Source: Beta vulgaris subsp. vulgaris (taxonomy: Eukaryota; Streptophyta; Magnoliopsida; Caryophyllales; Amaranthaceae). Taken from it: a stretch of DNA of 64,000 nucleotides. Below the pieces are notes generated by a model, which worked only from the letters and a program-made list of their open reading frames with translations, did no database searches and was not told the origin of the DNA. Of this stretch, positions 22,248-34,950 are shown in pieces. Both the position numbers and the translations under genes were made by a program. The stretch is from the NCBI RefSeq assembly GCF_026745355.1, contig NC_079209.1, forward strand, positions 22,642,429 through 22,706,428, given 5' to 3'. Numbering within the stretch: the first letter of the stretch is position 1; every line of letters begins with the position of its first letter.

Positions 22248-24629
22248 TTTCAGCTATAAGCTATACACTATACACTTTGTGCTTTACATTTTCCCACCAT
22301 GCTCTATCTTTGCTAGATATCTTCCTAGGCAATACACTTGAAACTCTCATAATTATACACTCTCTAATTATTCTATATAACTTCTCTGGTCTCCACACCA
22401 CCATGTTCCATAGCACCTCATTCCTTGCCCATAGACATGGTAGACACTAGCTGTGATTGCTGCAACATGTATCTCCTTATGTACTCTGGACTTTACCCTT
22501 CTGCTATTCAACATCATCATTACTCTAATCAACTGATCTTGACTGCATTTAAATCCCAGCCATTCATATACATACTTCAGAGTCCTCTTTACATATGAGC
22601 ACTGAAAAAACAAATGGTGATGGCTCTCTGTATATGCACAACAAAGTTTACATTAAGTATCAATTGTGATTCCCATTTGACATAATCTATCTGTTGTCTT
22701 TAGCCTGCCTTGAATAGCTAGCCAGCTAATCACTCTGTGCTTAGGCACTGCCAGCCTATTCCAAATCATCTTATCCCAATAAACCAACTCCCTTTCCCCT
22801 ATGAGTTTATTATACACCTCTTTTACCTTGAAGTGTATCATATTCTGCATTTCATCTTCAGTGTAGTGAATCTTCATAACTTATTTAACATTACATATCT
22901 GTTTCCAGTACCAAGAGCAGTTCTTGGGTTGATTATAACTCCACCAACTCTCCTCTTTGACATACACACCATGTACCCACTTAATCCACGAGTTATCTTG
23001 CTTTGCTGCAATTGTCCATACATATTTTGCAAGTGCAGCTATGTTCCATTCCTTGACTTTCCTGAAGCCAAGTCCCCCTGCAGTCTTAGGACCACATACA
23101 TTCTCCCACTTAATACTTCCAAGGACATTACTAAAGAATGACCCATACCATAAAAAAGCTCTACAAATCTTCTCAATATCCCTCAACACAGTGTTTGGCA
23201 GCATAAAAACTTGGGCCCAGTATATGTGAATGCTCTGAGTTAACCAACTGGACTCGCTCTCCCTGCATATGAGATGTTCCTACTACTCCAAATTTTGATC
23301 CTAGCACACATCTTTGCCAGAAGAGCTTCACGTTCAACAACACCAACCCTTTTAGCACAAATGGGAACCCCCAGGTATTTGAAAGGTAACCTACTATGGT
23401 TAAACGCTGATACCTCTTTGACTCTCTTAATGACTGTTTCTTCTACATTTGCAGTGTAGAAATATTATTTATGCTCATTTACACACAAGCCTAATGATTG
23501 AAAGAACAGTTTGAAGGCCTAAAGTAGCTTGTATATGGATTGAAACTCTCAACCACAACACATAATGATATCATCAGCAAATGTTAGATGGGTTAGCTTT
23601 AGAGCTTTGCATCTTGGATGATACTGAAATGCTCTAGATTCACTGAGCTTCATCATAATCCTGGATAAATACTCCATGCATATGACAAACAAGAGAGGAT
23701 ATATAGGATCCCCCTGCCTGAGTCCTCTCTTGGATACAAAAAGACCATGAATATTGCCATTTATCATTAAAGAAAACCTAGGTGTTCTTATACAATTCAT
23801 AACGAACTGCATAATTCAGAGGAAAACCCAATTCAATCATCATTTCCTGTAGAAAATCCCAATCAATAGTGTCATAAGTCTTTTTCATGTCCAATTTCAT
23901 TAGACAACTAGGCTTGACACTCTTCCTTCCATAGATACTCACTAGATCCTGACAGATCATTACATTGTGTATGATGTACCTTTACTGGACAAAAGCACCT
24001 TGGTTCTATGCTATAATATCAGGTAGCACAAGTTTTATTCTATTACATAGCACCTTGGTAATGCATTTGTACATTACATTATAATAGGCTATAGGTCGAA
24101 ATTCTGCAACACTACTTGGGCAACTAACTTTGGGAATCAAAGTTAAAATGGTTGTATTAACCTCAGTTAATAATTTGCCTGTTTGGAAATAATTGAGAAT
24201 AGCTTGTGTTACCTCTTCTCCAACTATGTTCCAGGCATCCTTGAAGAAATGAGCTCCAAAGCCATCAGAGCTTGGTGCTTTGTTCCCTTCAATTGAGATC
24301 ATTGCTTTCTTCACTTCATCTCTTGTGTACTCAGCTTCAAGAATGGCAGTGTGATCAACTGTCATCATTGGACCTTTCTCAATTACTTCCTTTTTCACAG
24401 GTATTCTATCCTCCATAGAAATACCCAATAGTGTTTCGTAGAATCTAAGGAAGCTTTCATTCACACCCTGCACATCATCTTGCCAGACTCCTTTTTCATC
24501 ATGAATAGCATAGATAGTATTATGCATTCTTCTAGATTTTATTGACTGGTGAAATATTGCACTATTCTCATCTCCTCCTTTACACCATGCAACTTTAGCT
24601 TTTTGAGACAAGAAAGCCATGTGCTGTTT
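22248..24629 (-). pseudogene. L1-type LINE ORF2, RT to C-terminus (3' part)
   Basis: Minus-strand non-LTR retrotransposon ORF2. RT blocks: 24006-24665 ('AKVAWCKGGDENSAIFHQSI', 'GNKAPSSDGFGAHFFKDAW', 'LIPKVSCPSSVAEFRPIAY'), 23778-23960 and 23549-23812 ('[19 protein letters not shown]' and '[10 protein letters not shown]' with the FADD catalytic motif). Then 22881-23204 ('FLWYGSF', 'GGLGFRKVKEWNIAALAKY') and the zf-RVT segment 22653-22877 ('YWDKMIWNRLAVPKHRVISW'), with a C-terminal tail to about 22248. It would reverse transcribe its RNA at nicked chromosomal DNA. It has several stops and frameshifts. The upstream part continues at 29161 beyond the CACTA-5 insertion. The 3' end seems to be a (TA)n tract near 22165-22185 rather than a clean poly(A). 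Confidence 0.9.
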
Positions 24630-27600
24630 CACTACAAATAAAATTTGGCTATAGAGGCACATCATTTGGCCGACTTGCCTCTAGAACCCCCTTTTACCAT
24701 CACATAAACATGGTTGCCTCTAAATTATATTGTTTTTAGTGTCAAATATATTCTGGTGCCTCTAAAGATACATTTCAGCATCAGATGAATGTTGGTTGCC
24801 TCTTAAATCATGTTTTTAGCATCACATGAATATTGGTTGTCTCTAAATCCATATTTTAAGCATCACATGAATATAGTTGTCTCTAAAACAATTTTATTTA
24901 GCATTAACTGTAGTTAGTTGTCTCTAAAACCATGTATTTAGCGTCACATGACTTTAGTTGTCTCTAAAGCCATTTCTTTTCACCATCAATTGTAGTTATT
25001 TGTCTCTAAAGCCATGTATTTAGCGTCACATGAATTTAGTTGTCTCTAAAGCCATTTTTTCAGCATCAACTGTAGTTTGTTGTCTCTAAAGCCATGTATT
25101 TAACGTCACATGAATTTAGTTGTTTCTAAAGCCATTTTTTTCGCATCAAATGTAGTTAGTTGTCTCTAAAGCCATGTATTTAGTGTCATATAATATTTCA
25201 TAGCGACACACTCATAAGTTCCATAAATAAACAATAGTGTATTCTAGATATTAAAATTCCAATAATAATCTATTGGTTTTTTTATCAAAAGTTTAATAAT
25301 GTAAGGTTTAAAAAGATATGTTAAATTCACCCATTTACATTGACAGATCTTATTGTATTGACGATTGTTACGGGTTGATATTATTAATTATATTAATTAA
25401 GTTAATTGTATAGACGATTGTTACGGATTGATATTATTAATTATTGTATAGACGATTGTTAATCAAACGATAAATATATTAATTAAGTTAATTATGTTTC
25501 GGAAATTTTATTTTATTTTTGAGTTCTGGAGTATTAGTTTTATTTGTCGTTCTTGTAATATATTTGCTATATTAATTTTATGAATTTATTAATATATTAT
25601 TTTATATATCGCTTTTAACGAGCAATTTGTTGATTTGTACTTACCCGATTAGAAAATTAAAGTCAGTCTTGCACCCCTTTTGTCGGTTTAATGAAACAAA
25701 AACCCAACCTAATTGTTTTCTCCCTCCCCGTGGTACTTTCCAAACCCAAAACCCCAAAGAAAACTTAAACCCCGTGAAAACCCATCCCCTTTCCCCTGTT
25801 CTTCTCTCTTCGCTGCGACCTCGCGGCACGCACCTTCCCTTCAATTCGCCGGCGATTATCCGGGCTTGCTGGAGATATCGCGCCACTCCCTCCTCCTCTG
25901 TTTCGTCGCTGCTACTGTTGTTCGTGGGTGTCGTTATGCGTTGCTGCTCTTCGTGCGTGATGCGTCGCGTCGCACCACGCTGGCTTCACCGTAACTTATC
26001 TCCTTGGCTCGCTCCGCTGCTGCGACGGTGTTTTTATTGTGTTGAATCAGTGTTGTCGCGCCCTTATCGGTGATGGGTCACACAACCCTTGTTGGTTGTG
26101 TGACCGTGAAGGTGGCTCTGCTTTTGTTTCTCTCTCCTTTCATTGTTGTTGCTGCCACCAATGCGTTCTGTATCTCCCATGTTGTCTTTTCGGTGCTGAT
26201 TGGTTAGGTTTCTGCTGACCTATTGTATGAGGAATTTTGTTACTTGCACATACTGGTATGTCTCATTTTCTTCTAGGGAACATCCTTTACTATACCTCTT
26301 CTTGATCCTATATGAGCTATGTGATTTGTGTAGTTTGTGTTAATGAATATAATTCAGTGGCCTGTATGCTATAGTTGTTCCTTTTCAAGGAGCACATTTG
26401 CATGATTTATATGCATTGTTAATTGGCTTGCTTGATTTCTTTAGTTTTTAGGGCTTGATATGGTATGGCCTCTTTTTTATAGGTGCTAAACGCCATGAAC
26501 TTACGGTAGATGCTAGTATTCATGGGCGCAATAAATTTTTCTCTTTTATGGCTAGCAATTTTCAACAATCTAAATTTGTAGGTAAGACATTTTTAGATTG
26601 CTATTGAACTCTATAGAGCTCCGTATTCTTTTTAGTTGCTATAGGATGATAGACACAAAGTTAACGTATCTGTATGTCTTTGTGCTGCTCATGTTGTTCT
26701 GATTCTCCCTTTCGCTAAAAATTATTGTCTAATTACATGCATTGCAAGCTTCAAATTTTCTTTGGTATTATTTAGCAACCTCCTTTACTATCGATGCTAT
26801 GTGGATTATTATGTGTGGCTCTTGCCTTCTTGAAAACTAGTTTTTATTCACGCAATGCGTGCGATGAGATTTTTAGGCCTAATTATTACTAAGTACTAAA
26901 AAAAGGAAAATTTTGCAAAAATATTCTTAATCCTCATTTGTCAGAGAAAGCATTTTTTAGAGCCAAATTATTATTCACCTCTCTTAATTAAGAATAGTAT
27001 TTACGGTCCGAAGAGTACAAACCCCCTTTAACTGAACATGGATATTTTGCAAAAGTTTTGGGCAAAAATTTTATATTGGAATTTTAATGAAAAAAGAACT
27101 AAAATTGTTACTTTATATGAAAATGAATCAAATTTCATACACATCTTGTTTTCTAATTTTATATGAAAATGAATCAACTAATTGCTATTATACATTTTTT
27201 CAACTACATACTAGTCGACTAATGTGAAATATCTTTGAAGATTAAAAGAATTATGTACCTGTTTGAAAGTTCGAATCGGCGGGAGTTATAGAGTATGTAA
27301 TTTCTGTGAGTATGTAATATTTGTGAGTATGTAATTGTGAATGGTTTTTGAGAATAATGATTTATAAGTGAATTTTGTGAATGTTTTGTACGTATTGACG
27401 TTCTACTATATTAGTTTTAGTTTGTAAGTTAATTTTAGGTTTTTGTAAAGTTTCTGATCATGTGAGTGATTTGCGTGATTTCTGCTTCAACGTGATTTTC
27501 TCAATTCTTTGAGTGATATGTAAAGTTTCCTGATATAAGTGATTTGTGAGTGATGTTAAAATTTAATTTTCGGTGGCTTTGTTTGAACCCCATTTTGGTA

Positions 27601-29160
27601 TTGATATTCTTTTCGTAATTTAATAAGGGAAGGGTGGAAAAATAGTTAGTTCAAAAAAGGACACCATAGATCCCCCTTCCCTTATCTAATAGAGATTTGA
27701 GACCTTACATACCTGTTCCTTTCCCGTCTTATATTTGATTCTTTTCTGATTCTGATACTGATACTTCATCAGCTTTAAACAGATGCTTTTGACAGTTAAT
27801 AGAAGAACAACTTATTCTAATGATTATGGATGTACTTAAACATGTGATGTGCCAAAATGAGAATGAAAGAGAAAATCCCTACTGCCAAGCTCCCCTCCCA
27901 AATGTTTTACTTACCTAATTTGACCCCAAAATACATCATATGATTAACTTTTATGTTCAGTAAAATCATTTAGTCAAGCCCTTTTCCTACGCTCCATAAC
28001 GAACCTTAGGGGTAGTATCGCTGTGCTCCATAACAAACCGTAGGGGTAGTATCGCTGTGCTCCATAACGAGCCTTTGAGGCAGCGTTTGTCCAAAGCTTG
28101 TACTTGACACTGATTTGTTTAAGAGAGTGAGCTATGCTAGCTTTGTAATGAGGTGAAAATGATTTTAGAAATAAAATGTTTATAACGAGCTCAAGTAAAG
28201 GTTAAGAGTTTTTCACTCATTTTGAAATTTTGTTTGTTTTGTATTTCTTCCTTGAGTTTGCAGGTCTGATATTCAGAGCTTGGAATTGGAAGTGAAACGA
28301 GATTATGATGTCGTAGATTATGGATTAGGTTTGTATTTAGATAGCTGATTCAGGAATAGTTATTTATATTTCGTTGTATACAATATTTGGGAATATTAGT
28401 CGAGTTATTATTGTAATTAAGGTTGTTTTTCCGCTGCAAAATGATTTATTTAAAAGGAAATTGTTGATTATGGTTGTCGAGTGTGTTTTCGCTAGCAACT
28501 CGGAAGAGCGGGTTGTTACAAATACGCTAGATTGTTTTTGGTGCATCCAAACACCATTCATGACAGGTCTCAAATTGCTTCCAAATATCACTATTTGAAA
28601 AATAAGATATCACCTCTAATTATATTTTGAATTAAAATTATTTGGTTGCCTTTAAATATATTAAATTTCAGAAACATTTTAATAATTATATTTGGAGCCA
28701 AAACCATATGTTTACACCTAAATATATGTGGTTTTTAGAAGCAATTTGTTATATTGCGAGACAAAATTATATGGTTGTCCCTAAATATATGTAGTTTTCA
28801 GAAGCAATGTTTTATATTGCCTCTAATTTTATTTTGATGCAAGAATATATATTGTTGCCTCTAATTATATTTTGAGGCAAGAATTTATATGGTTGCCTCT
28901 AATTTTCTTTTGAGGCAAGAATATATATGGTTGCCTCTAATTTTATTTTGAGACAACAATATATGGTTGCCTTTAAATGTCGAGTCTTTTAGAGGCAACC
29001 AGTTATATTGTCTCAAAAGGAGACTTTTAAAGGCAACCATTAATTAGTGACGGAACTATTAGAGGCAACCACTAATTTGCTTCAAAAGGCAATTAGAGGC
29101 TACATCTTTGGTTTCTGAGGCAAATCTACCTTGCCTCTATATGCGATTTTTCTTGTAGTG
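24630..29160. mobile_element. CACTA-5, 4.5-kb CACTA transposon in the LINE
   Basis: Ends CACTACAAATAAAA (left) and, inverted, CACTACAAGAAAAA (right), with an exact TTT duplication at 24627-24629 and 29161-29163. Removing the insert and one TTT rejoins the LINE frame ('SRIHK' to 'QHMAFLSQKAK'). Left subterminal zone 24650-25200: about ten copies of 'ttgtctctaaagccat'; right zone 28600-29140: copies of 'ggttgcctctaatttt' and 'gaggcaa'. The interior holds a GC-rich leader or exon-like stretch (25660-26100), AT-rich filler, three ~42-base repeats with 'gctccataacga' at 27987-28090, and a segment ending 'gggttgttaca' at 28518 that looks like an LTR end. No transposase is seen. The 148-codon frame at 25627-26073 matches no family I know. 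Confidence 0.9.
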
Positions 29161-29745
29161 TTTATGGATTCTACTATACTCATGACCAACATCTCTCTCT
29201 TTATCTGCTAACTCAATATCTCCAGGATTTAGATGCAACTGAGCTTGCAATAATTTATATTCATTAAGAGCAGCCAGCTCCTTACATTGGATCTTATCAA
29301 AACCTTCCTTATTTAACCTTTTGAGAGCCTCTTTAACATTCTTCAGTTTCTTCACCACCTGGTACATATGAGTCCCCACCCTATGAATATTCCAAGCTTC
29401 TGAGACAATATCATTAAATTTCTCAGAGAAACTCCACATATGGAAGTATTTAAAGGGCCTCCTCCCCATCTTTATTTGGGGATACACATTTACTTCCACG
29501 GACAATGATCAAATAAGCCCTCAAGTAAGAACTGAGCAGCTGAATTCTGAAACTGATTGGTCTACTCCTGATTGATCATAACCCTGTCCAGTTTACTATA
29601 AACTCTACTATCTCCCTGCTGTTTGTTATTCCATGTGAATAAGCAACCAGTACTAGGCATGTCTTGCAATCCACAGACATTCATACATACACATAAATCT
29701 GCAATCTCCTGGTGCCTCACCACAGAACGCATACACACTTACTTT
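29161..29745 (-). pseudogene. L1-type LINE, endonuclease C-terminus and linker (5'-truncated)
   Basis: Minus strand. 29740-29500 encodes the end of the AP-like endonuclease ('STGCLFTWNNKQQGDSRVYS', then 'KLDRVMINQE' and 'LFDHCP', the conserved SDHxP region with Ser replaced). 29505-29164 encodes the linker ('GRRPFKYFHMWS', 'LKNVKEALKRLNKEGFDKIQ') that leads into RT across the CACTA-5 insertion. There is an in-frame stop within the endonuclease part. Recognisable homology stops near 29745, consistent with the 5' truncation usual for target-primed insertions. Confidence 0.85.
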
Positions 29746-30027
29746 TAATGGAAAGGTGCAAAAAATAGTTGATTAAGGTTCTTGCCCCCATCGCACCCGA
29801 AAACACGACATAAATAGTCGGATCAGTCTTCTTCTATAATTGGAGTCCATGGAGCTAGATAATTAGGCTCACAAAATCCATACACCCCAGATATGCCATC
29901 TTTCTAACATGATTCACTTAAGTGCCTAACATAACAAAAAAACAAAAATTAAGTTCATAGAGACACTTATTGAAATCGTCAATTATTTAGAAAAAAATCA
30001 CAATTAAAAGTCAACTAAATAAATATT

Positions 30028-30677
30028 TCATGTCCCTCGAAACAAAAATACATACTTCATGAGAATCGACATGTGAGCTGATCCCATATCTCTTTGGAAG
30101 CACCAATCCAACATGTCTTCATAGTCAAGGCTTACCTCTTGCTCGTTGTAAAACACGCTATCCGGGATCGATAATATGATGTTTCCACGCGTCTTTTTCA
30201 TCACCATAGCTTCTTTCTTCAAAGTCCTCAACAAATCAGTGGTGACCTTGGCATGATCCTTATCAGCAATGTCATACTTCTGAGTAGTTGATGTTTCTGA
30301 AGCTAATGATTTTGAGACAACGTTATTTGTTGCCTGCTTTTTATACTTACAAGCAAACAAAAAAAAAGTGATTAATTGAGTTTCAAAAGCTGCATTTGTA
30401 ATTAAGGCATTTGTACTTGCATAACTGTGATTGTACCTTTGTCTTTGGAAAAATTAAGTAAGTAGGCCAAGAAACAAAGGCACACTTTGCTTGGCACACT
30501 ACACCCCTCATTGGGACATGGCAATGGTGCAGTTGGCACAATATCTTTGGTAATAGAGACTCGACGATAATTGTGTGATAAAGAGGTGAAGTGATTCAAA
30601 GTCACTTCTGTTGACCCCAGTATGTGCGCTTGTCCAAATGCAACAATTTGAATCTCAAACTCATTCTCAATCGCCAA
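30028..30677 (-). pseudogene. CACTA second-gene C-terminal exons (DUF8039 / pre-Ulp1 region)
   Basis: Two minus-strand exon-like blocks. 30677-30402 has 'FEIQIVAFGQAHILGSTEV', 'RRVSITKDIVPTAPLPCPNE', resembling the DUF8039-type segment of plant En/Spm second-gene proteins. 30360-30028 has 'NIILSIPDSVFYNEQEVSL' and 'EDMLDWCFQRDMGSAHMSIL', the stretch that normally precedes a C48 (Ulp1-like) peptidase domain in these proteins. No peptidase catalytic block follows; the sequence stops before the LINE at 29745. Family attribution is from memory of the pattern and only moderately sure. It belongs with the exons at 34950-36030 and 38466-38804. Confidence 0.5.
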
Positions 30678-31297
30678 GCAACAATCATGAATACCCTGGT
30701 CCGATTTTTATGGACAATTAATGAATATATCAAATGTATAAGATAGGAATGGTGTATCAACCAGTAGTATCTATAATAGCATAAGTCAGCAACTTTTAGG
30801 CCATTACTGCTTCAACAGTGCAACCATGTTTTTTTTTTTTAATGGTGATGTTCTGAGTAGGGATTTGGTAATGGCCTTTACATGTTATCTTTACGACTTT
30901 TAGGCCATTACTGCTTCAACATAGCCATGCTCATTCATAATTCAGGTTTTTAAATGTTTCAGATTTTAATTCCGATCCACTTACGGCTATGGTAGATAAA
31001 CCTTGAACAAAAAAAATGCTCATCTTCCAAAAAGAAGCTAAAGCAACATTATGTACAATATGATTGGAACTATCTAAGAAGCTAAGATAATACAGCCTTC
31101 AGTCAAAGTACAACTAAATGCCCTAGTGCACATGATAATAAACTAACGTATTAACGGATTTACATGCCCCGGCAAGCCCTTATTCAAAATGTACCTCACA
31201 TGAAGCATCAATCAGAATCAAAAATTAAGTGCTGAAAAAGTATCTAAAAGAATAAGTAAATGCTCTTATCTCCACCATAGAGAATGCATGAAGCATT

Positions 31298-31532
31298 ATA
31301 TGGCCATCACTTAAGAAACTTATTATGTCAAGAAAGATTTAATTTCAGCAATAAAATCTCAAAGCCCTGAAGATATCAAATGTAGACATTCCGCATGATC
31401 AAACGTTGACCTAAAAAAAATTAAGATTTTATATGGCCATCACTTAAGAAACTTATTAAGTCAAGAAAGATTTAACTGCAGCAATAAAATCTCAAAGCCA
31501 TGAAGATATCAAATGCAGACCTTCCACATGGT
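31298..31532. repeat. Local duplication (~100 bp, two copies)
   Basis: The stretch beginning 'atatggccatcacttaagaa' at about 31298 recurs at about 31432 with ~90% identity, a period of about 134. Shorter words ('ggccattactgcttcaac', 'aatggtgatgttctgagtag') also recur between 30800 and 31560. It lies in an intron-like part of the CACTA gene. Confidence 0.75.
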
Positions 31533-32071
31533 ATCTTTAATGGTGATGTTCTGAGTAGGCAAGGGGGAATGGCCTTTACACGCCATTACCAAAACTAGGA
31601 GCTCGTAAAGATACCATGTAAAGGCACATATAGGTGAATGAGCATCAGCTTATTACAAGACAAAAAAAGATATACGGTATGTACCAATATAACTGAAAAG
31701 TATACTGTGTAAGATTCCAGATTAACTCAAAAAGGACAACTGTGAGGGCATCATCAGAATAAAAATTAGAATAATATTATACATGATGAATAGCAATCTG
31801 AAAATCATAATTATCATTTGGGAGATATGCCCCACACTGCGACCAAGGGTGTGTTCTCTCACCTTTGAAAAATCAGTTTTAGGGTTGAATCTTATCAGGT
31901 GTAAACATAAGATGAAATGAAGTCCAGCCATTTCGATTGAGTTTTGCTTAATTTCTCACCTGGAGGAACATATAATGTTCATACTGATGAACAAAATCAG
32001 ACTGTTTTTATAAACTTTAGTAATTTTTTGTAAGACATTTACCCTTCATTACGATAATTTCATATCCAGCC

Positions 32072-33404
32072 TGTTATTTCCCTAGGAACACTATAAGAGG
32101 GGGGTGAATTGTATGTGTAGAAATAAACGTAACTTTTTGCGGAAATTTAAACTTAAACAAATAAACAAGCTAGAGGAACACAAGGGATTTTTACGAGGAA
32201 AAACTTCTTGGGCCCAACAGAAGAAACAACCTCGACCACTAGGGATTTTAAACTCAACTCTTTCACTAATTAGGCCAAACAACTTTGTTACAACCTAATT
32301 CTATTTCGAGCCACACCTTGAGTTCCTAAACTCAAGTTCCTGAGCCACTGTTCCCTTAACAGCAGTTCCTCTCAACTTCACTCGAAGTTTTCTCACTCTT
32401 ACTAGCTTTACTCAAAGCTTTCTCTTACAGAACTTCACTCAAAGTCCCTTACCCCAAAAACCAAAATACAATTGATCGAAATAAGCTTAGTGGAATTAGA
32501 GTAAGAAAGCAAAGAACAAATGGCTATTATGAGAGAATGAAGGCACTGACACTTAATTAGTTAAACTCACTTAATTACTTAGTCAGACACACTTTGGAAC
32601 TTATTTAGACTTCAATATTTATAGTGAACAATAATAGAACGTGGGAATTAAAATCGTGTTCATGTTAAACCATTATCCCATGATGTTCCTTCCCTTAAGG
32701 AACACGTTCCTTAACACATCCCATGATCTCTTTTTGAACGTGGAATTTGTTGTTACTGCTCCTAAGATTATAGGAGTTTCTTGAGCTTTATCCGAAAATC
32801 AGTTCATTTAAAACAGATTTAATTTAAAACTGAATTTTAATCTTTAAGAAAATATTATCTTTTAAATAAAATCTTTAAAAACGTAATAATATTTTCTTAT
32901 CTTTTTCGAAAAAAAAATCTTTTCTTAAAAAGATTTTCTATTAAAACTGATTTTTACTTAGAGAAAAACGGTTCCTATTATTTAGGCATGACTTCTCAAC
33001 TTCATAATTGAACCGTTTATCTGCTTCACGCCTAAGTCTAGTTCCTTTTAATTTAAGTTCCTTTAACAGATTCGTTTAGTGCCATTTAGTTTGTTCCTTA
33101 GAAAGGAACAAACTCTCATTCTCAAATAAGATGCTACCAATGTTCCTTACCATTCTTGTTCCTTTACAATGGAACTAGAAAATAAAACGCCTTGCTTTTA
33201 TTCTTCTTGATCCAATGCTGCTCCAGTATCAACTTTAGAAACATCTTTACTTAGTCTTTGAAATCCTCTCTTGACTTCTTCCTTGACTTGTATTTCTTTG
33301 TTCCTTTCATGATACCTTAAAAATCATACACTTAAATAACTCATTAGTTCACTACTTAGTTTGCATCTTTGTTTCTTTGTCATCATCAAAACTAGGGTTC
33401 AACA
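32072..33404 (-). mobile_element. LTR of a SIRE/Maximus-like Ty1/copia element
   Basis: Read on the minus strand it starts TGTTGAACCCTAGTTTTGAT at 33404, just after the polypurine string AAAAAGGGGGAAAT, and ends '...GGGAAATAACA' at 32072: 1333 bp with TGTT/AACA ends. 'CACCCCCCTCTTATAG' near its 3' end and the repeated 'gttcctt' words are typical of SIRE LTRs. A TATA box (CTATAAATA on the minus strand) lies at about 32616-32624. Only this one LTR is present, next to the 3' coding region, so it is the 3' LTR of an element lacking its 5' half. Confidence 0.8.
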
Positions 33405-33411
33405 ATTTCCC

Positions 33412-34950
33412 CCTTTTTGATGATGACAACAAAGGTACAAACTAAGGAAATAACAAATAATATAAGTGAATGAAAAGATAAAACAATAAAGCAGAAAATG
33501 AAAAATGAAACACAATTAAGTAACCTACTTAATGTTTGATTTTTCATTTACCTTAACCTATTTTTGATTTTTCATTTACCTTAACTTAACTTATTTATAG
33601 TTTGTTCCTTAAATCTTTTTCCCCCTTTGTCATCTGCAAAAGGAGTAGGCTCTTCGTGATGTTATAGATTGGTTGTAAACCTTAAGACCATAAGCAAGCA
33701 CCAATATGGTTAAGTTAGAATTGCAAAGGTAGAATCTCAAACATCAATCACAAATACTAGCCATTCCAAGGAAGAAATTATGCACAAATATCACAAACAA
33801 AGACAAATAGCAAAAGTCATTGATATAGCACTTGTTCCTTAAAAAAACAAAGAAAGAAAAAGAAAGAAACTAAATAAAAAATGATCTTGTTCCTCAAAAG
33901 GGAAACAGGAACTAAGAACTAAGAAAGGGAGGGGAATTGTGTTCCTCAACTACTTCTTCTTCTACCACATCCTCCATTTCTTCATCACTTCACCATGGTT
34001 TTCACCAACCTTCTTCTGCAAACTCTCAAGGCGAGGGCCATTGTCTCCATCTTCTTCTGTTGTTCAACCACCGTATTACTTAGAATTTTCATCAAACCCA
34101 GCATTTTGTCAGTTTTGTCATCCAAGGTCCCAGTGAAGGTTATTATAAAATTTTATCATGTGTTGTGCAGGAAGACAAACTTCGTTAACCCAACTACAAT
34201 CATTCGTAGGAACTTGTTCCTCACCTTTGGAACCAGAGGCAGTAGGAGGTTTTGGTGGAGGCACTGGGGTAGGCTTATTTGTAGTCCCATCAGTTCCTGG
34301 AGTAGAAGCAGATGGTGAGGTGGTGTAAATGGGAGGAAGAAAAGGTGGTGGTGGTGGAAGATCTATAGAGGTGGTAGAAAAGGGGTTAGGTCTAGTCAAC
34401 TCATCCTTAATCTGTTGAAAACTGGAAGGAACAGAGAAGGATGAGGGAGATATGGTGGATAGTTGGGTGAGAGGAATAGAGAGTTTTGGTGAAGATGGTG
34501 GATTGGGTTCCTTGAGAGAGTGTTGTTCATGTTCCTCCACATCAGAAAGGACTAAAGGTGAGTCCTTGTTGGAAGGAACAGAGGCAGAAAGAGTATTTTT
34601 CAATCTAGTACTCTGCCTTACTCTCTTTGGAACTGGAGGGGTAGGCTTATTGGCAACGTGTTTGCGCCTCTTAGGTTTATGTACTTTTGGTGTAGGAATT
34701 TGTTCCTCTAGAATCACATCTTCCAGTTCCTCTTCAACTGCCCTAGGCAGCTTCCTCTTGCTAGAGGAACTAGGAGCTGTTCTCCCTTGAGTGAGTACTC
34801 CCTCTTGGACAGAGAGACCCAATCCATTAATGGTTTTCTCATCCAAGATATTACCCTGCTTAATGCCTAGAGTGGGCCAACCAGTGAGTTTCACCTTAAA
34901 ATGATGAAGAAAGGATGTAATCAAGGCGCCATATCCAATAGATACTTGGC
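33412..34950 (-). pseudogene. SIRE-like 3' ORF fragment (env-like/hypothetical), fused to CACTA exon
   Basis: Minus strand, ending about 33925. The long open part 34950-34118 starts near 'VSIGYGALITSFLHHFKVKL' and continues through a basic, Pro/Ser-rich region ('KVHKPKRRKHVANK', 'VPKRVRQSTRL', 'DLPPPPPFLPP'). After one frameshift a coiled-coil-like tail follows ('TDKMLGLMKILSNTVVEQ', 'KKMETMALA') and acidic residues. It lies right before the polypurine tract and LTR, where SIRE elements carry their extra ORF. The striking point is that the frame is open from the CACTA exon (start 35110) straight into this segment, giving a 330-codon chimeric ORF. The family call is inference from position and composition. 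Confidence 0.55.

Noticed and set aside
22368..23459. Plus-strand frames over the LINE (for example 22737-23141)
   Set aside because: Antisense shadows of the LINE ORF2, which has clear RT and zf-RVT motifs on the minus strand.
31722..31931. Short minus-strand frame with hydrophobic C-terminus
   Set aside because: Lies in intron-like DNA, with no family resemblance or conserved neighbour.
33995..34790. Plus-strand frames at 33995-34318 and 34452-34790
   Set aside because: Shadows of the minus-strand SIRE-like ORF; no homology signal.
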